A DNA stretch of 60,120 nucleotides from SIG424 sp045546695 (lineage in GTDB: Bacteria; Bacillota; Clostridia; UBA1212; UBA1255). Below the pieces are notes generated by a model. It was not told the origin of the DNA. It saw only the letters and a program-made list of their open reading frames with translations, and did no database searches. Positions 52,637 through 60,120 of the stretch are shown one piece after another. The position numbers were made by a program, and so were the translations under genes. Positions within the stretch are counted from its first letter, which is position 1. Each line of letters begins with the position of its first letter. The stretch is from positions 1 through 60,120 of the forward strand of contig JAZQDE010000002.1 of the NCBI GenBank assembly GCA_045546695.1. The letters run 5' to 3'.

Positions 52637-53412
52637 TGGATATAGGTCTTAATTTATTTTCAATCAGAAACAACGTAAAGACAGAAGAAGATTTCCTTGA
52701 GACGGCAAATAAGCTCAAGGAGGCAGGATATGATTACATGCAATTTTCAGGATCGCCGCTGCCGGCTGATGCCATAAAAAGGGTTGTAGAAGCAAGCGCA
52801 ATGCCTGTGTATCTTACACATATGCCGATGGACCGAATTATCGGAGATACACAGAAGCTCATGGAAGAGCATGCGTCTTTTGGCTGCAAAAATATCGGCC
52901 TCGGCGCAATGCCGCCCAATAAGATTGCTGACGAAGACGAGTGTAAGAAAATCATTGAACAGCTTAATACGGCAGGCGAAGTGATGGCAAAAAATGGCTT
53001 TAATTTCTTCTATCATCACCATCATTTTGAGTTCTATAAATGGCAGAATGAGACCGTTTTTGAATATATGATCAAAAACGCACCTGCGATTAATTTCACA
53101 ATTGACACGTATTGGCTGCAGTACGGCGGAGCAGACATCTGCGATGTGCTTGATAAAGTAAAGGGCCGCGCGGGCTGTGTACATCTTAAGGATTACAAGG
53201 TGAAAGCATCGACAAACGACAGAGGAAACGTCAGCTTTTCACCGGTATTTGCGCCGCTTGGTGATGGCAATTTAGACTTCAATAAAATAGTAAAGAAAAT
53301 GGAAGAAATTGGTACAGAATATTATTTCGTAGAGCAAGATAACGCAGCTGATTTTGACGACCCGTTTGAGCAGGTTATCCGCAGCGTAAATTATGCAAAG
53401 AAGGAGTTATAA
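52636..53412 (+). CDS. Sugar phosphate isomerase/epimerase family protein, second copy
   Basis: A second TIM-barrel epimerase, 258 aa, with FNFFYHHHHFEF (about 115-126), TIDTYWLQYGG, HLKDYK and YFVEQDNA as the four metal-ligand segments. It is only distantly similar to its upstream neighbour. Translation is coupled: the ATG overlaps the previous stop by one base and AGGGAGGA is just upstream. It is followed after one base by the Gfo/Idh gene, whose SD lies in the last codons. Confidence 0.87.
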   Translation: MDIGLNLFSIRNNVKTEEDFLETANKLKEAGYDYMQFSGSPLPADAIKRVVEASAMPVYLTHMPMDRIIGDTQKLMEEHASFGCKNIGLGAMPPNKIADEDECKKIIEQLNTAGEVMAKNGFNFFYHHHHFEFYKWQNETVFEYMIKNAPAINFTIDTYWLQYGGADICDVLDKVKGRAGCVHLKDYKVKASTNDRGNVSFSPVFAPLGDGNLDFNKIVKKMEEIGTEYYFVEQDNAADFDDPFEQVIRSVNYAKKEL

Positions 53413-53413
53413 A

Positions 53414-54589
53414 ATGGAAAAAATTCGTTTTGGTATAGTAGGTTTAGGTAATCAGGGCAGCAACTATGCGCTGGGACTTTTTGACAAGGGAAATATCACA
53501 AATGGTGTGATTACAGCGCTTTGCGACAATAATCCTGCAAAGATTGAGTCGATGAAGAGCCGTATTACAAACAAAGAGATAACATATTTTGACAATTATA
53601 TAGATATGCTCGACAGTGGTCTTTGCGACGCTGTGCTGATTGAAGTACCACATTACAGCCACCCCGAGATGGTAATCGAGTGCCTTAACCGCGGCATCCA
53701 CGTTATTTGTGAAAAGCCTGCCGGCGTTTATGCAGACCAGGTAAGAGAAATGAATGAAGTTGCCAAAAATAGTAATGCGAAGTTTGCGATGATGTTCAAC
53801 CAGAGAACAAATTGCGTGTATCGTAAGATGCGTGAGATTATGCTCTCCGGCGCACTCGGCGAGCTTCAGAGAGTTACGTGGATTATTACGGACTGGTACC
53901 GCACACAGAAATATTACGATACAGGTAGCTGGAGAGCTACGTGGTCAGGAGAAGGCGGCGGCGTGCTTATAAATCAATGCCCGCATCAGCTTGATCTCGT
54001 ATCATGGGTTGTAGGTCAGCAGCCAAAATATGTAAGAGGCTTCTGCGAATACGGCAAGTGGCATGATATAGAAGTAGAAGACGAAGTTACGGCATTTTTT
54101 GAATATGAAAATGGCGCAACAGGTATGTTTATAACGACTACAGGCGAGACTCCCGGAACAAACCGTTTTGAAATTTCCGGCACAAAAGGCAAGCTTGTCT
54201 GTGAGGCGAACAAGCTTCGCTGGTTTAAGAACAACGAAGACAGCGCCAAATTTTCACGCGAGTCGGAAAATGGCTTTTCACGACCTGCAATTGAGATTGT
54301 GGAAGTTGAAACAGATGGTAAAAATGACCAGCACAAAGGCATCATAAATAACTTTGCAAACGCACTTCTGGGACTTGAAGAATTCTTCGTAGACGGCACA
54401 GAAGGCATCAACGGCGTTGAACTTATGAATGCAATCGAGCTGTCTGGCTGGAATGGCGGCAAGCGCGTTGAGCTTCCGGTAAATGGCAAGGAATATTACG
54501 ACGAGCTTATGAAACATTGCGCTCAGTCAAGATACAAAGTAGCAGACGATAATGCTATTGCAGACACAGAAGGTACCTTCGGGAGTTAA
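53414..54589 (+). CDS. Gfo/Idh/MocA-family oxidoreductase
   Basis: NAD(P)-dependent sugar dehydrogenase of 391 aa. The Rossmann motif is GIVGLGNQGSNYA (7-19), the family EKPAG motif is in HVICEKPAGVYAD, and the catalytic Lys/His-like region NQCPHQLDLVSWVVG is present. AAGGAG is seven bases before ATG 53414; an ATG at 53393 lies inside the preceding gene. The C-terminal DGTEGINGVELMNAIELS segment is typical. It could oxidise a sugar or the C3 of a glycoside. Confidence 0.92.
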   Translation: MEKIRFGIVGLGNQGSNYALGLFDKGNITNGVITALCDNNPAKIESMKSRITNKEITYFDNYIDMLDSGLCDAVLIEVPHYSHPEMVIECLNRGIHVICEKPAGVYADQVREMNEVAKNSNAKFAMMFNQRTNCVYRKMREIMLSGALGELQRVTWIITDWYRTQKYYDTGSWRATWSGEGGGVLINQCPHQLDLVSWVVGQQPKYVRGFCEYGKWHDIEVEDEVTAFFEYENGATGMFITTTGETPGTNRFEISGTKGKLVCEANKLRWFKNNEDSAKFSRESENGFSRPAIEIVEVETDGKNDQHKGIINNFANALLGLEEFFVDGTEGINGVELMNAIELSGWNGGKRVELPVNGKEYYDELMKHCAQSRYKVADDNAIADTEGTFGS

Positions 54590-54592
54590 CAA

Positions 54593-55567
54593 ATGAAAGT
54601 AGCAGTAATTGGTCTTGGTGTAATCGGCACGCATCATATGAATGTCCTTGCAAAACTTGGCATTGAAGTGTGCGCCGTTTGCGACACAGATGAAGATAAA
54701 CTGGCAAAATATCCGGCAGTTGCGCATTTTACGGATTACAGGCAGATGATAAAAGAGGCAAAGCCGGACAGTGTTCACGTATGCACGCCTCACTATCTTC
54801 ATGCGCCTATGGTTATAGAGGCTCTTAATGCTGATATTAACGTGCTCTGTGAAAAGCCGCTGGCAATTAATCTTGAAGAGCTTAACCAAATTCTGGAAGC
54901 AGAAGAAAAGTCAGCAGGCATCCTGGGTGTTTGTCAGCAAAACAGATACAATAAGACGAATCTGTATATAAAACAGCTTGTTGATGCTCAGCCCGACAAG
55001 GAAAAATTTGTCGGAAGTGCCAGCGTTGTATGGAATCGTGACAAAGAATATTACAATTCTGCCCCGTGGAGAGGAAAATGGGCAACAGAAGGCGGCGGAG
55101 TACTCATAAATCAGGCACTTCACACACTTGATATTATGCAGTGGCTCCTGGGAGAGCCTACGCAGGTGACTGCGACGACTGCCAATTTTTCACTCAAGGA
55201 CGTTATTGAAGTAGAAGACACGGCGGCAGCTGTTTTCACAAAAGGCGGAGAGTTTTCTTTTTTTGCAACAAACGCAAGCTGTGATAATATGTCAGTCGAA
55301 GTGACTCTCAAAAAGCCGGGAATGGAAATAAAAACCATGTCCGACTGGGTGGCAGTAAATGGCAAGACGATAAGTTTTGAAATGATAAATGAATATAATG
55401 TAAAGGCGTGCTACGGCAGCGGTCACGAAGGTCTGATGAGGGACTTTTATGAGTGCGTTGCAAGTGGACGTGAATTTGCAATAAATGGCAGGGAAGCTGC
55501 CAAAGTTGTCCGTATGATTCTGGCAGTATATGCCAGCCATGGAAACAAGATTGATATTAAAAGGTGA
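54593..55567 (+). CDS. Gfo/Idh/MocA-family oxidoreductase, second copy
   Basis: A second enzyme of the same superfamily, 324 aa. Motifs are VIGLGVIGTHHMNVLA (4-19), CEKPLAINLEE, and GGGVLINQALHTLDIMQWLLG. The hydrophobic GGGVLINQ segment is shared with its upstream neighbour, but overall similarity is moderate. It starts three bases after the previous stop, with GGGAG overlapping it. Two oxidoreductases acting in sequence, or at different positions, are possible. It is one of four non-canonical genes upstream of uxaC. Confidence 0.92.
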   Translation: MKVAVIGLGVIGTHHMNVLAKLGIEVCAVCDTDEDKLAKYPAVAHFTDYRQMIKEAKPDSVHVCTPHYLHAPMVIEALNADINVLCEKPLAINLEELNQILEAEEKSAGILGVCQQNRYNKTNLYIKQLVDAQPDKEKFVGSASVVWNRDKEYYNSAPWRGKWATEGGGVLINQALHTLDIMQWLLGEPTQVTATTANFSLKDVIEVEDTAAAVFTKGGEFSFFATNASCDNMSVEVTLKKPGMEIKTMSDWVAVNGKTISFEMINEYNVKACYGSGHEGLMRDFYECVASGREFAINGREAAKVVRMILAVYASHGNKIDIKR

Positions 55568-55571
55568 AAAA

Positions 55572-56900
55572 ATGAAGAAGTTTTTTGATGAAGATTTATT
55601 TCTTGAGTCAGATGCGGCAAAAGAGATTTACAATAGCGTAAAAGACCTTCCGATAATTGACTATCATTGTCATCTGAACGTGCCGAAAATTGCTTCAGAT
55701 GCCGGTTTTGAGGATATCGGTCAGCTCTGGCTTGCAGAAGACCATTATAAATGGCGCGCTATGCGTCTTTGCGGCGTGGACGAGAAATATATTACGGGAG
55801 AGGCAAGTTATCATGAAAAATTCCTGGAATATGCAAGAATCTTGCCAAAACTTGCCGGCAATCCGCTGTATTACTGGACTCAACTTGAACTGAAAATGAT
55901 TTTCGGTATAAATGAGCCTTTGTCTGCCGAAAACGCAGAGCGTATATATGAAGAAGCAAATAAACGCCTTCGCACTATATCTGTATCTGACATTTTAAGG
56001 CAGTTCAAAGTGGAATATATTGCCTCTACAGATGACCCGGTGGACACACTTGAGCTTCATGGAAAATATGCAGATACACAGGTGGCCCCGACGTTCAGAC
56101 CTGACAAGATTTACAATTTTGACGATGCTTACATAAGTCAGCTGGCAAAGGCCGCCGGCATGGAGATTGTAACGTTGGACGATTTGCAGGAGGCATTGAC
56201 GAGAAGGCTTGATTTCTTCGTTTCAAAAGGCTGTAGAATATCAGACCACGGCTTTGCGGCTTTTCCGAAAGATTATGCAGATTACGAAGAAGCAAAAGCG
56301 CTTTTCACAGACAGGAAAAATCTGACAGCAGAGCAAAAAGATAAACTCTTCGGATATATTCTGCTGTGGCTCACGGGAAAATATCACGAAAGAAACATGG
56401 TTATGCAAATCCATTTTGCGGTAGTGAGAAATAACAATCCACAGATGTTTGAAAAATGTGGCGTTGATTCAGGCTTTGACCTCATAGCAAAAGAACAGGA
56501 CATTGGCGATCTGATCCATTTCCTGGCAAAAACGCCTGATGACAAGAGGCCGGAGACTGTTTTGTATACGTTAAACGACAATAATTTATCTGCGATTGTG
56601 TGTGCAACAGGAGCTTTCCGTAATGTAAAGCCGGGCGCTGCGTGGTGGTTTAATGACACGGTCAAGGGTATTTACAAGAATCTGGAAACAATTTCTGAAT
56701 ACGGCGCAATCGGCACGAATTTCGGCATGCTTACTGACAGCCGCAGCTTTTCATCGTATGTAAGATTTGACTTTTTCCGCAGACTGCTTGCAAATCATCT
56801 CGGCAAACAGGTAGAAAATGGCGAATATGATATTGAAAGTGCTAAAATTATTTCACAGGATATATGTTATTATAATATAAAAGGAGCGTTGAAAATATGA
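55572..56900 (+). CDS. uxaC: Glucuronate isomerase
   Basis: Converts D-glucuronate to D-fructuronate and D-galacturonate to D-tagaturonate. The 442 aa belong to the amidohydrolase-like UxaC family with IIDYHCHLNVPK (His32 and His34). DDPVDTLELH, MQIHFAVVRNNN and the C-terminal NHLGKQVENGE-type segment are also typical. The frame is open to 55530, but AAGGTG is six bases before the ATG at 55572. It overlaps uxuA by 4 nt (ATGA), which marks it as the core of the uronate pathway. Confidence 0.95.
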   Translation: MKKFFDEDLFLESDAAKEIYNSVKDLPIIDYHCHLNVPKIASDAGFEDIGQLWLAEDHYKWRAMRLCGVDEKYITGEASYHEKFLEYARILPKLAGNPLYYWTQLELKMIFGINEPLSAENAERIYEEANKRLRTISVSDILRQFKVEYIASTDDPVDTLELHGKYADTQVAPTFRPDKIYNFDDAYISQLAKAAGMEIVTLDDLQEALTRRLDFFVSKGCRISDHGFAAFPKDYADYEEAKALFTDRKNLTAEQKDKLFGYILLWLTGKYHERNMVMQIHFAVVRNNNPQMFEKCGVDSGFDLIAKEQDIGDLIHFLAKTPDDKRPETVLYTLNDNNLSAIVCATGAFRNVKPGAAWWFNDTVKGIYKNLETISEYGAIGTNFGMLTDSRSFSSYVRFDFFRRLLANHLGKQVENGEYDIESAKIISQDICYYNIKGALKI

Positions 56901-57931
56901 AAATGACTTTTCGCTGGTACGGAGAAACAGACTCCATACCGCTTGATTACATCAAACAGATTCCAAACATGTCAGGCGTCGTAACGGCCGTTTATGACGA
57001 GCCTGTGGGCGAGGTATGGGGAGAAGACAAGATTGCCCGCCTGCTTGAGCTTTGCAGAGCAGCCGACCTTGAGATGGAGGTTATCGAATCGGTGCCTGTT
57101 CACGAAGACATCAAGCTCGGAAGGCCTACACGCGACCGCCTCATTGCCAATTATGCCCAGACAATACGTAATCTCGGCAAATATGGCGTAAAATGCATCT
57201 GCTACAACTTTATGCCTGTGTTTGACTGGCTCAGAACAAACCTCAAAACGAAGGCAAAAGATGGCAGCAATTCTCTTTCTTATAAGCATGACGAGCTCAT
57301 GGCGCTTGATCCCAAAAATTTACATCTTCCCGGCTGGGATGAGAGCTATACGACAGACCAATTAAGCTCACTCCTTGCAGCATACAGGGAAGTTTCACAC
57401 GAAAAACTCTTTGAAAACCTCGTTTATTTCTTAAATGGCATTATGCCTGCGTGCGACGAGGCGGGGATTGATATGGCAATTCATCCGGACGATCCACCAT
57501 GGGATATGTTCGGTCTTCCGAGAATTATTACAAGTGAAAAGTCGTACGACGAGCTGTTTGCCGCAGTGCCGAACAAACATAATGGTATTACGTTCTGTAC
57601 GGGTAGCCTTGGCGCGGGCCGCTTCAATAAATTACCATATATGGCAGAAAAATACACAGACCGCATCTATTTTGCACACATCCGTCAGCTGAAGCTGACA
57701 GGCGACCTCGACTTTACAGAGGCCGGCCACCTTACAGCAAATGGCGATCTTGATATATACGGAGTCGTAAAAGCGCTGGTAAAAGGTGGATTTAAAGGCT
57801 ACGTCCGCCCTGACCACGGTAGAAACATCTGGGGCGAGGATGGCAAGCCGGGCTACGGCCTTTATGACCGCGCTCTCGGAGCCGCTTATCTTAACGGTCT
57901 TTTTGAAGCAATTGAAAAGGAGCTGAAGTAA
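56897..57931 (+). CDS. uxuA: Mannonate dehydratase
   Basis: Dehydrates D-mannonate to 2-keto-3-deoxygluconate. The 344 aa show FRWYGETDSIPLDYIKQIP at the N-terminus (written in part), YNFMPVFDWLRT, AIHPDDPPWDMFGLPRI, CTGSLGAGRFN, and YVRPDHGRNIWGE, all UxuA signatures. The length fits the shorter Gram-positive form. It is coupled to uxaC, and the SDR gene starts directly after its stop (57932), so the three enzymes form an unbroken pathway block. Confidence 0.95.
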   Translation: MKMTFRWYGETDSIPLDYIKQIPNMSGVVTAVYDEPVGEVWGEDKIARLLELCRAADLEMEVIESVPVHEDIKLGRPTRDRLIANYAQTIRNLGKYGVKCICYNFMPVFDWLRTNLKTKAKDGSNSLSYKHDELMALDPKNLHLPGWDESYTTDQLSSLLAAYREVSHEKLFENLVYFLNGIMPACDEAGIDMAIHPDDPPWDMFGLPRIITSEKSYDELFAAVPNKHNGITFCTGSLGAGRFNKLPYMAEKYTDRIYFAHIRQLKLTGDLDFTEAGHLTANGDLDIYGVVKALVKGGFKGYVRPDHGRNIWGEDGKPGYGLYDRALGAAYLNGLFEAIEKELK

Positions 57932-58762
57932 ATGAAAATACCATTTAATGTAAATCTCAGCGATAAAATAATCGCAATTACAGGTGCAGGCGGCATTATC
58001 TGCAGCGAATTTGCAAAAGCGCTGGCAGAATGTGGCGCGAAAGTTGCACTTCTTGATATCAACTATGCTGCCGCAAAGAAGTACGCAGACGAGATTGGTG
58101 AAAATGCGTTTGCAATTGAGTGCAACTGCCTTGACAAGGCAAGCATCGAAAACGCCCGCGCGCAGATTCATGAAAAATGGGGCGCTGTCAACTTCCTGAT
58201 AAACGGAGCCGGCGGCAACAATCCCAAGGCAACTTGCGACAATGAATATATGACTCCCGACCTTGAAGGCGTAAAGGACTTTTTTGCACTTGAAGAGAGC
58301 GGCCTTAAATTTGTTTTCGACCTGAATATAACATCTGCATTTCTCGTAACACAGGTTTTTGCTGTTGATATGGTAAAAACAGGCGGAAATATTATAAATA
58401 TTTCAAGCATGAATGCCTTTTCACCGCTTACGAAAATCCCGGCATATTCTGCAGCAAAAGCCGGCATCAGCAACTTTACACAGTGGCTTGCCGTTCATTT
58501 TGCGCCGTGCAATATCAGATGCAACGCGATTGCACCCGGCTTTTTCGTAACGAACCAGAACAGAAGCTTGCTTTTCACAGAAAATGGTGAGCCGACAGCC
58601 CGCACAGGCAAGATTCTGGCTGCAACACCCATGAAAAAATTCGGCGAGATTTCCGATCTTATCGGTTGTCTCCTCTGGCTTGCCAGTGATGAGGCCAGCG
58701 GCTTCGTTACAGGCTCCGTAATTCCTGTTGACGGCGGCTTCTCGGCGTACTCAGGCGTGTAA
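57932..58762 (+). CDS. SDR oxidoreductase, probable D-mannonate oxidoreductase (fructuronate reductase)
   Basis: Short-chain dehydrogenase of 276 aa. Cofactor motif TGAGGIICSEFA (about 17-28), NGAGGNN, and catalytic SSMN...YSAAK (Tyr and Lys in YSAAKAG). It sits where uxuB would normally be. In several anaerobes an SDR replaces the long-chain UxuB, reducing fructuronate to mannonate; the context supports that here. It follows uxuA with AAGGAG in the last uxuA codons. The sequence alone would also allow another sugar-acid dehydrogenase. Confidence 0.82.
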   Translation: MKIPFNVNLSDKIIAITGAGGIICSEFAKALAECGAKVALLDINYAAAKKYADEIGENAFAIECNCLDKASIENARAQIHEKWGAVNFLINGAGGNNPKATCDNEYMTPDLEGVKDFFALEESGLKFVFDLNITSAFLVTQVFAVDMVKTGGNIINISSMNAFSPLTKIPAYSAAKAGISNFTQWLAVHFAPCNIRCNAIAPGFFVTNQNRSLLFTENGEPTARTGKILAATPMKKFGEISDLIGCLLWLASDEASGFVTGSVIPVDGGFSAYSGV

Positions 58763-58785
58763 AATTATAGAAAAGAGGGAAAAAT

Positions 58786-60120
58786 ATGTTTTACAAAAAG
58801 AATTCAGACAAATCTCTTTCACCGGAACTGTTTAAGAATCCTACCGCAGAATACCGCGGCACACCGTTCTGGGCATGGAACTGTGAACTTGATAAAGACG
58901 AGCTTCTGAGACAGATTGACATTTTCAAGGAAATGGGTCTCGGTGGTTTTCACATGCACGTGCGCACAGGCATGTCGACTCCTTATCTCAGCGATGAGTA
59001 TATGGATCTGATAAATGCTTGCGTTGACAGAGCACGAGACAACGAAATGCTCGCATATCTTTATGACGAGGACAGATGGCCTTCCGGCGCGGCAGGCGGC
59101 CTTGTAACAAAAAATGACGAATACCGCCAGCGTTTGCTTCGTTTTACGACAGTTCCATATAAAAATGAGAAAAGTGACGCGATTTTCTTTGTTGAAAATA
59201 CGACTGTAAGGACTGAAGAAGGTTCGCTGATTACAGTTTTTGACATTGTGCTGGATGAAAATGGCTGCCTTGAATCATATAAACAGATTGGCGTGAAGGA
59301 CGAAGCAAAAGGCACAAAATGGTTCGTTTATATGGATTATTCTCCCAAAACTTCATGGTTCAACAATCAGTCATACGTAGATACGATGAACAAAGAAGCG
59401 ATGGACCGCTTTATCGAGATTACTTACGAGACATACAACAAGCATTGTTCAAAGGACTTCGGCGGCGTTATCCCGTCTATTTTCACCGACGAACCGCAGG
59501 TTGCCCACAAAGAGAGGCTCATGCATTCTACTGACAAGAATGACGTTACGCTCCCGTGGACACCTACTTTTGCAGATACATATAAGGCAAAATATGGAGA
59601 GGATATTATCGAGCATCTTCCCGAACTTTTCTGGAATTTACCGGATAATAAGCCTTCGGTGACGAGGTACCGCTATCATGACCACGTGGCAGACCGTTTC
59701 AGCGAAGCTTTTGGTCAGAATTGTGGAAAATGGTGTGATGAGCATGGTATTGCGCTCACCGGCCACCTTATGTGCGAGCAGACGCTGTACGTTCAGACGA
59801 TGGCTGTCAGCGAAGTTATGCGTAATTACCGTGGCTTTGGCATACCGGGTATCGATATGCTTTGTGCGGCTCACGAGTTTATTACTGCCAAACAATGTCA
59901 GTCTGCAGTTCACCAGTTCGGCTCAGAAGCGATGCTCTCAGAGCTTTATGGCGTAACAGGTTGGGACTTTGATTTCAGAGGCCACAAGCTTCACGGCGAC
60001 TGGCAGGCGGCAATGGGCGTTACAGTACGAGTACAACATTTGTCCTGGGTGTCAATGAAGGGTGAGGCTAAGCGTGACTATCCCGCCTCTATCAGCTATC
60101 AGAAGTCGGAGGCCAAGCGG
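58786..60120 (+). CDS. Glycoside hydrolase, possible rhamnosidase-like (GH106-type), truncated by window edge
   Basis: At least 445 codons run without a stop to the window edge, so the C-terminus is missing. The protein starts MFYKKNSDKSLSPELFKNPT and has early YRGTPFWAWNCELDKDELLRQI and GLGGFHMHVRTG segments typical of GH106-like barrels. Later FTDEPQVAHKE gives a candidate acidic catalytic residue (Glu in FTDEP), and HGIALTGHLMCEQTL follows. No signal peptide is present, so it would act inside the cell on imported glycosides. The gene begins 24 nt after the SDR gene with GAGGG. The family call is uncertain. Confidence 0.72.
   Translation, partial: MFYKKNSDKSLSPELFKNPTAEYRGTPFWAWNCELDKDELLRQIDIFKEMGLGGFHMHVRTGMSTPYLSDEYMDLINACVDRARDNEMLAYLYDEDRWPSGAAGGLVTKNDEYRQRLLRFTTVPYKNEKSDAIFFVENTTVRTEEGSLITVFDIVLDENGCLESYKQIGVKDEAKGTKWFVYMDYSPKTSWFNNQSYVDTMNKEAMDRFIEITYETYNKHCSKDFGGVIPSIFTDEPQVAHKERLMHSTDKNDVTLPWTPTFADTYKAKYGEDIIEHLPELFWNLPDNKPSVTRYRYHDHVADRFSEAFGQNCGKWCDEHGIALTGHLMCEQTLYVQTMAVSEVMRNYRGFGIPGIDMLCAAHEFITAKQCQSAVHQFGSEAMLSELYGVTGWDFDFRGHKLHGDWQAAMGVTVRVQHLSWVSMKGEAKRDYPASISYQKSEAKR

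Noticed and set aside
57632..58171. Open frame of 179 codons on the minus strand
   Set aside because: Antisense across the uxuA-SDR junction; Cys-rich shadow.

Overview
The window is a replication-origin region of a low-GC Gram-positive bacterium, most likely an anaerobic Clostridia of the Lachnospiraceae type. The reasons are the noc-rsmG-mnmG-mnmE-jag-yidC-yidD-rnpA-rpmH | dnaA-dnaN-recF-remB-gyrB order, the TPEPT-linker lipoproteins, a YpeB germination protein, Spo0A-type regulators and typical SD/TATAAT signals. The family-level assignment is inference. Transcription diverges at about 7.4-7.8 kb, and a dense cluster of DnaA boxes lies between dnaA and dnaN (9161-9349). No tRNA, rRNA, insertion sequence, phage gene or CRISPR array was seen.

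Layout: (1) 1-7.4 kb, left arm, minus strand: nucleoid occlusion (Noc), tRNA modification (RsmG/MnmG/MnmE cluster), membrane protein insertion (Jag, YidC, YidD), RNase P protein and L34. (2) 7.4-16.1 kb: oriC, dnaA, dnaN, recF, remB, gyrB, then a parS site, soj, parB and a DUF4446 gene. (3) 16.1-22.7 kb: pth, mfd, a lipoprotein and a SurA/PrsA-like membrane-anchored protein. (4) 22.7-27.8 kb: a PfkB sugar kinase, a Zur-like repressor with an operator-bearing promoter, the zinc importer znuABC and an M29 aminopeptidase. (5) 28-41 kb: murA, rlmH, ispE, ypeB, an MBL protein, a PLP enzyme, a TIM-barrel glycosidase-like protein, rpmE, tig, clpP, clpX, uppP and tsaD. (6) 41-51.6 kb: a Spo0A-like regulator lacking the phosphoacceptor Asp, an SDR of the YmfI type, an AI-2E family transporter, an XRE regulator coupled to a receiverless Spo0A effector domain, CapA, MATE, RNase Z, a phosphoesterase, HPF and a second MBL protein. 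(7) 51.8-60.1 kb: an eight-gene catabolic operon (two TIM-barrel epimerases, two Gfo/Idh oxidoreductases, uxaC, uxuA, an SDR mannonate/fructuronate oxidoreductase and a glycoside hydrolase cut by the window edge), probably for uronic-acid-containing glycosides.

The chromosome-maintenance theme is unusually complete. The window holds both ParB-family proteins, with opposite specificity residues, and perfect or near-perfect sites for both: parS at 13900-13915, a parS-like site inside mnmG at 2543-2558, and a perfect Noc-binding site at 41136-41149. The most unusual signals are the two variant Spo0A-like proteins within 3.7 kb, a multi-arm repeat plus an SD-sequestering hairpin in front of noc, a short motif shared by the dnaA and murA leaders, the position of parABS right of oriC directly after gyrB, and the pairing of Gfo/Idh and epimerase genes with a hexuronate pathway.
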